The translations under genes were made by a program, and so were the position numbers. Of a stretch of DNA of 19,469 nt, positions 13,317 through 19,469 are shown one piece after another. Below the pieces are notes generated by a model. It was not told the DNA's origin. It saw nothing but the letters and a program-made list of their open reading frames with translations, and ran no database searches. The DNA lies in NCBI GenBank assembly GCA_034428935.1, contig DAOUHB010000132.1:1-19469 (forward strand), given 5' to 3'. How positions within the stretch are numbered: the first letter of the stretch is position 1; every line of letters begins with the position of its first letter. Source of the DNA: JAAYZQ01 sp034428935 (GTDB lineage Bacteria > Chloroflexota > Anaerolineae > JAAYZQ01).

Positions 13317-14252
13317 CTATCCTTCCGGCGCGATGCGCTCCTGGCCGCCCGGGGCCGGGAGCGCGCGGCTGCCGGCCACCAGGGCCACCATGCGCCGGGC
13401 GTCAAAGAGGTGGTGGGTGCGCAGGCGGGGGTTGACGATCTGGTCCAGGGTGTTGCCGATGAGGACCAGCGACAGGCTGACCCAGACGATGGCCAGCCCG
13501 GGTGGCACCAGGAACCACCAGGCCTGGCGGCTGACGGCCCGCTCGAAGGCAAAGTTGAGCATGGAGCCCCAACTGATGAGCGTCGGGTCGCCGAGGCCGA
13601 GAAAGGCAAGGGTGGACTCGGCGAGGATGGCCACCGAGATGTCGAGGACGGCCTGGGCGATGACCAGGGGCAGGACCTGGGGAAAGATGTGTCGCACGAC
13701 CATGTGCAGGTGGCTGGCGCCCAGCGACCGCCCGCGCAGGATGAACTGCCGCTCCTTGACCGACAGCACCTGCGAGCGCACCAGGCGCGCGGTGTAGGTC
13801 CAGCCCAGGAGCCCGATGACGAGGATGATGTTCAGCAGGCCGCGGCCCATGACGGCAATGATGACCAGCATCAGGGGCAGCTCGGGGATGACCATGAGGA
13901 GGTCGACGAAGCGCATGAGCAGGTTGCCCACGCGCCCGCCGTAATAGCCGGCCACGAGCCCCACGGTCGTGCCGATGATCATGGACATGAAGGACGCCGT
14001 GAAGCCGACCACCAGGGAGACCCGCGCCCCGTAGATCAGCAGGCTCAAGACGTCCTTGCCCGCGTCGTCGCGCCCCAGCCAGTGCTGGGCGTCGGGCGGC
14101 GCCAGGATGTCTTCGGGGCTCACCTGCACGCGGGCCTGGGGGTCGTAGGGCGCCAGCCACGGCGCCAGGACGGCCACCAGGATCACGACGAGGAGCATGG
14201 CCGCTCCGACGACGCCCATGGGACTGGACAGGTATTGCCGGACTGCCTTCAA
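13317..14252 (-). CDS. ABC transporter permease, DppC/OppC type (transporter 2)
   Basis: Inner-membrane subunit of 311 residues. It shows the DppC pattern: a short cytoplasmic N-terminus, TM1 (GAAMLLVVILVAVLAPWL), then HWLGRDDAGKDVLSLLIYGARVS, the five-TM core and the EAA loop QFILRGRSLGASHLHMVVRHIFPQ. The start is TTG at 14252, supported by a strong purine-rich GGAGG with an 8-base spacing. The next ATG (14219) has no SD and would cut into TM1. The end is unusual: after the normal IGNTLDQIVNPRLR, a cytoplasmic tail of about 30 residues (Ala/Gly/Pro-rich, ends GQERIAPEG) extends beyond the family's usual end. It sits 17 bases after DppB and 12 before OppD. Confidence 0.93.
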   Translation of the reverse strand: MKAVRQYLSSPMGVVGAAMLLVVILVAVLAPWLAPYDPQARVQVSPEDILAPPDAQHWLGRDDAGKDVLSLLIYGARVSLVVGFTASFMSMIIGTTVGLVAGYYGGRVGNLLMRFVDLLMVIPELPLMLVIIAVMGRGLLNIILVIGLLGWTYTARLVRSQVLSVKERQFILRGRSLGASHLHMVVRHIFPQVLPLVIAQAVLDISVAILAESTLAFLGLGDPTLISWGSMLNFAFERAVSRQAWWFLVPPGLAIVWVSLSLVLIGNTLDQIVNPRLRTHHLFDARRMVALVAGSRALPAPGGQERIAPEG

Positions 14253-14269
14253 CCTCTCCCCCTCCGCCT

Positions 14270-15283
14270 CTACTCGGCCTTGACCCGCGGATCGAGGGCG
14301 GAATACAGCAGGTCGGCCACCAGGTTGGCGACGATGACGCTCACGGCCAGCAGCAAAAAGGTCCCCTGCAGGACGGGATAGTCGCGTTTTTGCACGGCCT
14401 CGTACATCAGGCGGCCGATGCCCGGCCAGGAAAAGACCGTCTCCACCTGGATGGCCCCGCCCACGGTGTAGCCAAAGGTCAGGGCGATCATGGTGACCAT
14501 GGGCAGCATGGCGTTCTTCAGGGCGTGGGTCCGCAGGATGCGGAGGGTGCTCAGGCCCTTGGCCTTGGCCGTCAGGATATAGTCCTCGGCCAGGACCTCC
14601 ATGACGCCACTGCGCATGATGAGGACGTACTCGCCGGTGTAGACGATGGCCATGGTGATGGTCGGCAGCACCAGGTGGCGGCCGACGTCGAGCCAGTAGG
14701 TGAGGCCGTCCTCGGGCCTCAGGCCGGGCGTCACCATGCCGCCCACGGGCAGGCGGCCGCGGGCCAGGATGAGCAGGATGATGCCCAGGAAAAAGGTGGG
14801 CAGGGCCCAGCTAAACAGGGCCCCCAGGAGGATGCCGGCGTCGAGGCGGGTGCCACGGCGCCAGGCGGCGACCATGCCCAGGGCCATCCCCAGGAAGATG
14901 GCGATGACGTCGCCGGCCAGGACCAGGACCACCGTCCGCCACACCCGCTCCGAGAGCATCTGCGACACGTCCTGCCGGCTGGCAAACGAGATGCCCAGCT
15001 CGCCGCGGAACAGGTTGCCCAGGTAGGTGGTGAACTGGCTGTCCAGCGCCCCGACGACGTCTCCCTCCTTGAGCCGCTCCACGTCCAGCCAGAGGGGCTT
15101 GTCGAGCCCAAAGCTGCTCCGGATCCGTTCCTGTGCCTCGCGCGTCATGCGCGGGCTGTGAATGATCAGCTTGACGGGGTCGCCGGGCAGGATACGAAAC
15201 AGCAGGAAATTGAACACCAGGACCGCGGCCAGGGTGGCGGCGGCGAATCCCAGCTTGCGCAGCAGGTAGTTGCCCCGTTCCAT
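14270..15283 (-). CDS. ABC transporter permease, DppB/OppB type (transporter 2)
   Basis: Inner-membrane subunit of 337 residues. After MERGNYLLRKLGFAAATLAA comes TM1, then the DppB landmarks FRILPGDPVKL, IRSSFGLDKPLWLDVERL, and GELGISFASRQDVSQML in the periplasmic loop. The EAA loop is YILTAKAKGLSTLRILRTHALKNAMLP, and the protein ends LYSALDPRVKAE. I chose the ATG at 15283, which has a weak AGGGA upstream and fits the family N-terminus. The frame stays open further upstream, but that part overlaps the binding-protein gene out of frame. It lies only 25 bases downstream of the binding-protein stop with no hairpin between, unlike transporter 1. Its loop lacks the calcium-type motif of the other DppB. 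Confidence 0.93.
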   Translation of the reverse strand: MERGNYLLRKLGFAAATLAAVLVFNFLLFRILPGDPVKLIIHSPRMTREAQERIRSSFGLDKPLWLDVERLKEGDVVGALDSQFTTYLGNLFRGELGISFASRQDVSQMLSERVWRTVVLVLAGDVIAIFLGMALGMVAAWRRGTRLDAGILLGALFSWALPTFFLGIILLILARGRLPVGGMVTPGLRPEDGLTYWLDVGRHLVLPTITMAIVYTGEYVLIMRSGVMEVLAEDYILTAKAKGLSTLRILRTHALKNAMLPMVTMIALTFGYTVGGAIQVETVFSWPGIGRLMYEAVQKRDYPVLQGTFLLLAVSVIVANLVADLLYSALDPRVKAE

Positions 15284-15308
15284 GTCGATCGTCCCTGCCC
15301 GGCGGCTT

Positions 15309-17012
15309 CTATTGCACCGGGGTGGCGGGCAGGAAGGACGACTTCCACAGGATGTCGCCGGCCTCCAGCCCAAAGCCCGTGAAGCGGTCGCTGCGGTAGG
15401 CCTGCACCCACTGCTCGTAGTCGAGGACGATGTAGGGGCGCTCGTCAAAGAGCTTTTGCTGCATCTCCCAGATGATCTGGCGCCGCTCCTCGCGGTCCAC
15501 CGTTACCGCCTGTTGGTGGTACATCTGGTCGAACTCCTCGTCGCAGTAGCCGCTGTCGTTCCAGCCGCCCTCTTCCCGCTGGTCGCAGGTAAAGATGAGC
15601 ATGGCAAAGTCGGGGTCCGGGTCGAGCCCCCAGCCCCAGAGGATCATGTCAAAATCAAAGTCGGGATAGAGGGCGATGAGGCTGTCCTCGTCCATGGGCG
15701 TGGGCGGCGCCGAGATGCCGATCTGGGCCAGCCCATCGGAGATGATCTCCAGGATGCGGGTCTCGGTGGCGTCGTCCTCGGCATAGAGGCGATACTCCAG
15801 GGGGTTGCCCTCGGCGTCCTCGCGCACGCCATCGCCGTCGCCGTCCAGGAAGCCCGCCTCGTCCAGGATGCGGTTCCCCTCGTCCAGATCGTAGGGCACG
15901 TCCGCCAGGTCGCTGTTGTACCAATCGCCCATGGAGCGGGGGATGACGCCCGTGGCCGGCTCGGCGTAGCCCAGGAAGGCGACGTTGACGATCTGCTGCT
16001 TGTCGATGGCGTGGGCGATGGCCAGGCGCACCTGCGGGTCGTTGAGGCTCGCGGGCTGGGTGCCGTCCTCGTGAGAGTTGATGATCAGCTCGTCGATGAC
16101 CGTCGAGGGCATGACCGCCAGGCCGACGTCCTCCCTGCCCTCCAGGGTGGCGATGGCCGTGCGGGGCAGCTCGTAGACGACGTCGACCTCGCCGGCGAGG
16201 AGCGCCTGGACGATGGCGTCCTCGGTGGCATACTCCTGCCAGATGACACGCTCGACCTTGGGCGCGCCTTGCCAGTAATCGGGGTAGGCTTCCAGGATGA
16301 GGTACTCGCCTTCCACCCAGTCCACGAGCTTGTAGGGACCGGTGCCGATGCCGGCCGCCAGATCCTCGAACTCCAGGATCTCGTCGGGGCCCATACCCTC
16401 CCAGACGCTGCGGGGCAGGATCCAGACGTACATCAGCAGGTACTCCATGTTGCCCACGGGCTCGGAGAGGGTGACCTGCAGGGTGGTGGGGTCGAGGGCG
16501 GCGACCTCCTGGAAGCTGGCCAGGTAAAAGCTAAAGGTCTCGACCTCGTTCTCGATGGTCCAGTTGAGGCTCCAGGCCACGTCCTCGGCAGTGCAGGGCG
16601 TGCCGTCGTGAAAGGTGATGCCTTCGCGGATCTTGAAGGTCCACACCAGCCCGTCGTCCGAGACCTCCCAAGTTTCGGCCAGGCCCGGCACGAAATTGCT
16701 GATGCCGGCCTCCTCGACCAGGGTATCGTACAACAGATAACGCAAGGTATAGTTGTACCAGCCAATGGCCGGGTTGGCCGTGTCCCAGATGTAGGTGGTG
16801 CCCACCCGCAGGGTAACTCCCTCTCCGGCGCCGGCCGGCGCCTCTTCCTCGGCGGGCTCCTCGGCCGCGGGGCTCGCGGCCGGCTCGGTGGCTTGGGCGG
16901 GTTCGCCGGGCGCGCTCGTGGCGGCGGGCTCGGGGCTGGCGCCACAGGCGCCGAGCAGCAGGCTGGCCAGCAGGGCCAGGCTCAAAAGCGCATACAACCA
17001 GGGCTTGATCAC
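15309..17012 (-). CDS. Extracellular solute-binding lipoprotein, peptide/nickel family 5 (transporter 2)
   Basis: Lipid-anchored receptor of 567 residues. The signal peptide carries the lipobox LGAC with Cys23. A low-complexity Ala/Pro/Glu linker of about 40 residues separates it from the SBP_bac_5 domain, which begins near VTLRVGTTYIWD. Landmarks include WTFKIREGITFHDGTPCTAED, GTGPYKLVDWVEGE, YPDYWQGAPKVERV, VRLAIAHAIDKQQIV and DGDGDGVREDAEG. The start is GTG at 17012, because AGGAGG stands six bases before it. A TTG at 17018 directly abuts that SD and is too close to be used. Its sequence differs clearly from the other binding protein, so the two transporters probably have different substrates. 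A perfect SD-like 10-mer and a short open frame precede it. Confidence 0.94.
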   Translation of the reverse strand: MIKPWLYALLSLALLASLLLGACGASPEPAATSAPGEPAQATEPAASPAAEEPAEEEAPAGAGEGVTLRVGTTYIWDTANPAIGWYNYTLRYLLYDTLVEEAGISNFVPGLAETWEVSDDGLVWTFKIREGITFHDGTPCTAEDVAWSLNWTIENEVETFSFYLASFQEVAALDPTTLQVTLSEPVGNMEYLLMYVWILPRSVWEGMGPDEILEFEDLAAGIGTGPYKLVDWVEGEYLILEAYPDYWQGAPKVERVIWQEYATEDAIVQALLAGEVDVVYELPRTAIATLEGREDVGLAVMPSTVIDELIINSHEDGTQPASLNDPQVRLAIAHAIDKQQIVNVAFLGYAEPATGVIPRSMGDWYNSDLADVPYDLDEGNRILDEAGFLDGDGDGVREDAEGNPLEYRLYAEDDATETRILEIISDGLAQIGISAPPTPMDEDSLIALYPDFDFDMILWGWGLDPDPDFAMLIFTCDQREEGGWNDSGYCDEEFDQMYHQQAVTVDREERRQIIWEMQQKLFDERPYIVLDYEQWVQAYRSDRFTGFGLEAGDILWKSSFLPATPVQ

Positions 17013-17022
17013 CGTCAACCTC

Positions 17023-17076
17023 CTACTTGTGAGCTCGTTCCCGAGCCTGTGCCGACGAAATCCTATTCGGTTTCAC
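17023..17076 (-). other. Possible 17-codon leader ORF ending in the binding-protein SD
   Basis: A GTG inside the AAGGAGGTGA motif opens a 17-residue frame (begins VKPNRISS, ends RAHK). Its TAG stop overlaps the AGGAGG that serves the binding-protein start. As at the first binding-protein gene, initiation at this GTG is uncertain because it lies within the SD-like sequence. Confidence 0.25.
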
Positions 17077-17082
17077 CTCCTT
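17073..17082 (-). promoter_or_regulatory. Perfect anti-SD complement, 60 bases upstream of the second binding-protein start
   Basis: The minus strand reads AAGGAGGTGA with no standard start codon at normal spacing. The gene's own SD (AGGAGG) is 55 bases further on. This duplicates the situation in the first binding-protein leader and suggests a shared translation control or standby site. Confidence 0.6.
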
Positions 17083-17089
17083 CTCCGCG

Positions 17090-17111
17090 CCTTGCCCGTG
17101 GACGGGCAAGG
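17090..17111 (-). promoter_or_regulatory. Strong stem-loop between the amidohydrolase and binding-protein genes
   Basis: CCTTGCCCGT (17090-17099) and ACGGGCAAGG (17102-17111) are perfectly complementary, giving a 9-10 bp stem with a very tight loop. It begins seven bases after the amidohydrolase stop. No U-tract follows on the minus strand. It may separate expression of the hydrolase pair from that of the transporter by processing or partial termination. Confidence 0.7.
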
Positions 17112-17117
17112 GGACCC

Positions 17118-17930
17118 TCAGTGCAGGTCGCGGCGCGGCCGCAGGGGAATGGTACGAAATTCGCGCACGAAGCGAACCAGGTTGTCCACCGTCGTCTCAA
17201 ACACGGCCCGGCCGAACTCGGGCGTGGCCACCGTCGGGTCGCCGCACACGCCGCTCTCGCTCATGCGCGACCACCAGTCCTGCCAGGAGAGGACGCTCGG
17301 CTCGCCTTGGTCCCAGTTAAAGTAGGTAAGCTTGAGCTGGCCCATCTCGCGCACCGCGCGCTCCATGTGGACCAGGTCGGGCCGCAGGTGGAGCATGAGG
17401 GCCGTCTCGTACTCGCCGGCGTGGGCGACGCCCCCGGGCCCCGAGCTGCGCATCTGCGACAGGGTCGGCTCCGCCAGGGTGGGGTCGATGGCGGCGTTGG
17501 GGCTAATGGCGCCACAGACGATCCCCGTTTCGAGGACCACGCGGCGGGCCACCAGGTCGGCCAGGGGCGCGTTGGACCCATGGCCGTTGACGACCAGCAG
17601 GTGGGTAAAGCCGTGGCGCGCGGCGCTGATGGCCACGTCGGACACGTAGCCCAGCAGGGTTTGCATATCCACCGACACCGTGCCCGGAAAGTCCATGTGG
17701 TGCTCGTCCAGGCCGTAGGGCACGACGGGCATGACCAGCATGTCGTCCGGGGCCCGGCGGGCCGCCTCCAGGCAAAGGGCCTCGACGATGACGTTGTCGG
17801 TGTTGATGGGCAGATGCGGGCCGTGATCCTCGATGGTGCCAAAGGGCAGCAGCACCACCGGCTGCCGGGCGATGGCCTCCCGCATCTCGGGCCAGCTTAG
17901 CTCGTCGTAGCGGATCGTCGGTTCTCCCAT
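17118..17930 (-). CDS. Creatininase-family amidohydrolase
   Basis: The 270-residue cytoplasmic metalloenzyme shows the family's metal-ligand pattern: Glu34-x-His36 and Asp45 in GTIEDHGPHLPINTDN, His117 in VVNGHGSN, and Glu173 in AGEYET. Family members hydrolyse cyclic or linear amides, such as creatinine, formamides and peptide-type cofactor precursors (MftE). True creatininase has NGHYEN at the third motif; this protein has NGHGSN, closer to the other branches, so creatinine is unlikely to be the substrate. The ATG at 17930 has GGGAGGG about 11 bases upstream, slightly far. The gene lies 44 bases behind the C45 hydrolase gene and before the transporter, so it probably acts on products of, or compounds imported for, that pathway. 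Confidence 0.93.
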   Translation of the reverse strand: MGEPTIRYDELSWPEMREAIARQPVVLLPFGTIEDHGPHLPINTDNVIVEALCLEAARRAPDDMLVMPVVPYGLDEHHMDFPGTVSVDMQTLLGYVSDVAISAARHGFTHLLVVNGHGSNAPLADLVARRVVLETGIVCGAISPNAAIDPTLAEPTLSQMRSSGPGGVAHAGEYETALMLHLRPDLVHMERAVREMGQLKLTYFNWDQGEPSVLSWQDWWSRMSESGVCGDPTVATPEFGRAVFETTVDNLVRFVREFRTIPLRPRRDLH

Positions 17931-17974
17931 GGTCGTCGCAACCCTCCCGCGGTATTGAGCCGGTGGCCGGCCGG

Positions 17975-19039
17975 TTACATCCTGTAGGCCAGGTACTCGT
18001 GCTCGCACGGTGGCCCGGGGGCGGCCCAGACGACGCGGTCGGTGAGGTCCATGACCAGCGACACCAGGGTCATCTCTCGCTCGTGGGGCGGCTCTTCCGG
18101 GTTCTCGTGGACGCAGATCGAGTTTGGAAAGTTGACGTGGTCGCACAGGATCTGCTGCAGGCTTTCGACCGTCACCGAGCCCAGTTGGTTGCGCAGCAGG
18201 CGGCGGGCGCGGTTCAGGCGCACGTTGGAGCTGGAGTAGGTTCCGGGCTCTTCGATGAGCTTCATCTTGGGCGACATGTAGCAGTTGGTGTGCACCAGCC
18301 AGCCATCGTCGCCGTAGAGGATGTCGTGGGTCGTGGCCGAGCTTTCCACGCAATAGATCTCGCCGTTGGGATCGCCCAACAGGTAGGAATAGCCCCCGGC
18401 GCGCAGCTTGACGACGGAGGCGCGGATGGCCTGGCCGATGGTGCGCGCCTGGAGGACGGCCCGAGAGCAGAGGATCCGGGGGATGCCCACGCGGCCGTCG
18501 GTGGGATAGACGGAATCGATGGCCACGGCGATCCCCTCGGCGTTGAGGCCGATGTTCACCAGGAGCGGGCCGTAGGTCATGCCGATAAAGGGCGGGCCGT
18601 CGTCGGGCACGGCGTGAACCAGGTAGGCGTTGTCCTTGTCCACGCTGTTCCAGTCCTCGTTGTGGGCCATCAACACGTGTCCGTTGGCCGTCTGGTCGTC
18701 CCTGGCGACCATGGACGTGCAGCCCCACACCTGCTGCGGGATGTCGGTCAAGCCCTCGTAGCAGTTTAGCGTCCAGACCTCCTCGAAGGGGACCTGGGCC
18801 CCTTCGGCAATGCCACGGAGCTCGGCGACGAACTGGGGAAAGGCCTCTTCGGCATAGGGCAGAAACTTGCGCGCTTCCCGTTGAGCGGCCTCCCACTCCA
18901 GCCCGATGGCCTTGGGGATGACCTCGCAGTAGCGGGTCAGGGCCCGCAGGATCTGCGTCCGCGCTCCCTCACCCTGGTGACGGCCTCGCTCCTGGGGATT
19001 GCCCCGAATCTCGATGAGCGGTAATCGGTTCTCTTGCAT
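17975..19039 (-). CDS. C45/AAT-type Ntn hydrolase (acyl-CoA:6-APA acyltransferase family)
   Basis: The 354-residue protein matches the C45 family, whose members mature by self-cleavage before a cysteine that then becomes the N-terminal nucleophile. The predicted cut is Gly106-Cys107 in QVWGCTSMV. The conserved HNEDW (126-130) follows, with GLNAEGIAVAIDSVYPTDGRVG and YSSSNVRLNRARRLL further on. The N-terminal part (PLIEIRGNPQERGRHQGEGA) is the usual propeptide or alpha-subunit start. Relatives cleave or transfer acyl groups on amides such as penicillins and N-acyl amino acids or peptides. I see no signal peptide. I chose the ATG at 19039, with GGGAGGG six bases upstream; the GTG at 19054 lies inside this SD region. 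It is the first gene behind a clear promoter and heads the transporter 2 operon. Confidence 0.93.
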   Translation of the reverse strand: MQENRLPLIEIRGNPQERGRHQGEGARTQILRALTRYCEVIPKAIGLEWEAAQREARKFLPYAEEAFPQFVAELRGIAEGAQVPFEEVWTLNCYEGLTDIPQQVWGCTSMVARDDQTANGHVLMAHNEDWNSVDKDNAYLVHAVPDDGPPFIGMTYGPLLVNIGLNAEGIAVAIDSVYPTDGRVGIPRILCSRAVLQARTIGQAIRASVVKLRAGGYSYLLGDPNGEIYCVESSATTHDILYGDDGWLVHTNCYMSPKMKLIEEPGTYSSSNVRLNRARRLLRNQLGSVTVESLQQILCDHVNFPNSICVHENPEEPPHEREMTLVSLVMDLTDRVVWAAPGPPCEHEYLAYRM

Positions 19040-19046
19040 CCGTTTC

Positions 19047-19061
19047 CCTCCCACGTGGAGG
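19047..19061 (-). promoter_or_regulatory. SD-masking hairpin before the C45 hydrolase gene
   Basis: In the minus-strand transcript, CCTCC pairs with GGAGG around an ACGTG loop. The 3' arm is the main part of the GGGAGGG SD that lies six to seven bases before the ATG at 19039. The 5-bp GC-rich stem could damp translation of the first gene. Confidence 0.4.
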
Positions 19062-19129
19062 TACGACTGGCGAGGGCTCTCCCGCGCCGGCGCCCTCTAT
19101 GGCGGAGCTGGCCGCCATGACCGGCCCTC

Positions 19130-19158
19130 ATTCTACCACGAGAACGTCCTGGCAACAA
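19130..19158 (-). promoter_or_regulatory. Sigma-70-like promoter for the C45 hydrolase/transporter 2 operon
   Basis: On the minus strand, TTGTTG (19158-19153) and TAGAAT (19135-19130) are separated by exactly 17 bases. Transcription would start near 19124, giving a leader of about 85 bases before the ATG at 19039. The -10 hexamer is the same as at 7457-7462. Confidence 0.6.
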
Positions 19159-19197
19159 GTCGGCTCGCCCTGCCCGCTCGAGACGTTCCGGAACGGT

Positions 19198-19226
19198 TTG
19201 ACTTCACTCCGGCTTTGTGCTATCAT
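19198..19226 (+). promoter_or_regulatory. Sigma-70-like promoter for the right-end amidohydrolase gene
   Basis: TTGACT (19198-19203) and TATCAT (19221-19226) have an exact 17-base spacer; the -35 is near consensus. Transcription would start near 19233, giving a leader of about 175 bases before the ATG at 19409. It faces away from the minus-strand promoter 40 bases to its left. Confidence 0.65.
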
Positions 19227-19244
19227 CTGGCACGTACGCGCAGG

Positions 19245-19266
19245 CGTGTCCACGCGTGGCGACACG
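19245..19266 (+). promoter_or_regulatory. Imperfect palindrome just downstream of the +1 region
   Basis: CGTGTC and GACACG flank a central, perfect CCACGCGTGG palindrome, with a two-base offset in the right half. It begins about 12 bases past the predicted transcription start. This suits a repressor operator or a 5'-leader hairpin for the right-end gene. Confidence 0.4.
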
Positions 19267-19408
19267 TCGTCAAGGCAGAGGCGGTGAGGCCGGCAAGGCC
19301 CGGGAAAGACGCCGCGTCACGGCCTCCGTGGCCATTCCTAACCCCACCGGACAGGTGCAAGCGGGCAGCGGTCCGGCGCAGCCCGCGGCCCTCCGCGAGG
19401 TGAACGAC

Positions 19409-19469
19409 ATGCAATACGAAACAGTCCTGAGCCACGGCCGCATCGTCGACGGCTTCGGGCACGGGCGCG
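19409..19469 (+). CDS. N-terminus of a probable amidohydrolase (D-aminoacylase/dihydroorotase type), cut by the window end
   Basis: Twenty codons are visible, reading MQYETVLSHGRIVDGFGHGR. The pattern 'YD-hydrophobic-x-x-x-G-R/K-I/V-V-D-G-x-G' is the usual beginning of metal-dependent amidohydrolases such as N-acyl-D-amino-acid deacylases and dihydroorotase/hydantoinase relatives, before the HxH metal motif. The ATG has GAGGTG seven bases upstream and a good promoter further back. Too little is present to choose the subfamily. A D-aminoacylase would fit the neighbouring acyl-amide and peptide hydrolases. Confidence 0.6.
   Translation, partial: MQYETVLSHGRIVDGFGHGR

Larger units (their letters stand above)
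19040..19408. other. Divergent intergenic control region
   Basis: This 369-base gene-free stretch holds back-to-back promoters, an SD-masking hairpin on the left and a palindrome plus GC-rich leader on the right. Open frames crossing it have no SD and no family likeness. From about 19270 to 19400 I see only GC-rich leader sequence with no clear element until the SD (GAGGTG) before 19409. Confidence 0.7.

Noticed and set aside
15270..17900. An 876-codon plus-strand open frame opposite the binding protein and amidohydrolase; similar long frames at 4211-5878, 7462-9030 and 12375-14381.
   Set aside because: Antisense frames stay open in GC-rich genes because of codon bias. These are low-complexity Gly/Arg/His/Asp translations without SDs, while the opposite strand has clear protein families.
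17118..17930. True creatininase (creatinine degradation).
   Set aside because: The third motif is NGHGSN, not NGHYEN, and no creatinase or sarcosine oxidase gene is nearby.

Overview
The window is a GC-rich bacterial chromosome segment packed with genes, most of them on the minus strand. The best clue to the host is the N-terminus of the substrate-binding protein at 4082-5839. Just after the lipid-anchor cysteine it has a valine/threonine/glutamate-rich stalk (VVKETVIVEGTP, then two TVEKVVT units, then TATPEP). This style is very common in Chloroflexota (Anaerolineae/Caldilineae type) binding proteins. The assignment is an inference, not a proof.

Layout, left to right. (1) 1-986, plus strand: the tail of a probable N-6 adenine DNA methyltransferase of the type IIG/restriction-modification kind, coupled by an ATGA overlap to a 211-residue protein I do not recognise. 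(2) 7388-1057, minus strand: an MttB-superfamily methyltransferase without pyrrolysine, a peptide-family binding lipoprotein, two DppB/DppC-type permeases, and a tyrosine-recombinase-fold protein lacking most catalytic residues. The last start overlaps the permease stop by four bases. This transporter has no ATPase genes of its own. (3) 7597-9255, plus strand: a serine hydrolase of the beta-lactamase/S12 family, fired from a promoter that interlocks with the opposing promoter of cluster 2. (4) 19039-9245, minus strand: a C45/AAT-type Ntn hydrolase, a creatininase-family amidohydrolase, a second binding lipoprotein, DppB and DppC permeases, two Fe-S-type oligopeptide ATPases, and an S9 prolyl-oligopeptidase-family peptidase. 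(5) 19409-end, plus strand: the first 20 codons of a probable D-aminoacylase/dihydroorotase-type amidohydrolase behind a good sigma-70-like promoter.

Taken together, the window reads as an uptake-and-degradation locus. Two peptide-type ABC importers sit among hydrolases for acyl-amide, peptide and cyclic amide bonds, plus a methyltransferase family known to demethylate quaternary amines. The two ATPases of cluster 4 may also serve the ATPase-less transporter of cluster 2. The substrate cannot be read from sequence. N-acylated or D-amino-acid-containing peptides, beta-lactam-like amides and betaine-like compounds are all possible.

The least ordinary signals are the degenerate recombinase inside a transporter operon, a shared 10-base perfect anti-SD complement with a short open frame about 60-70 bases upstream of both binding-protein genes, two divergent promoter pairs that are clean to the base, and several strong intercistronic hairpins without U-tracts. 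I found no tRNA, rRNA, CRISPR array or insertion sequence.
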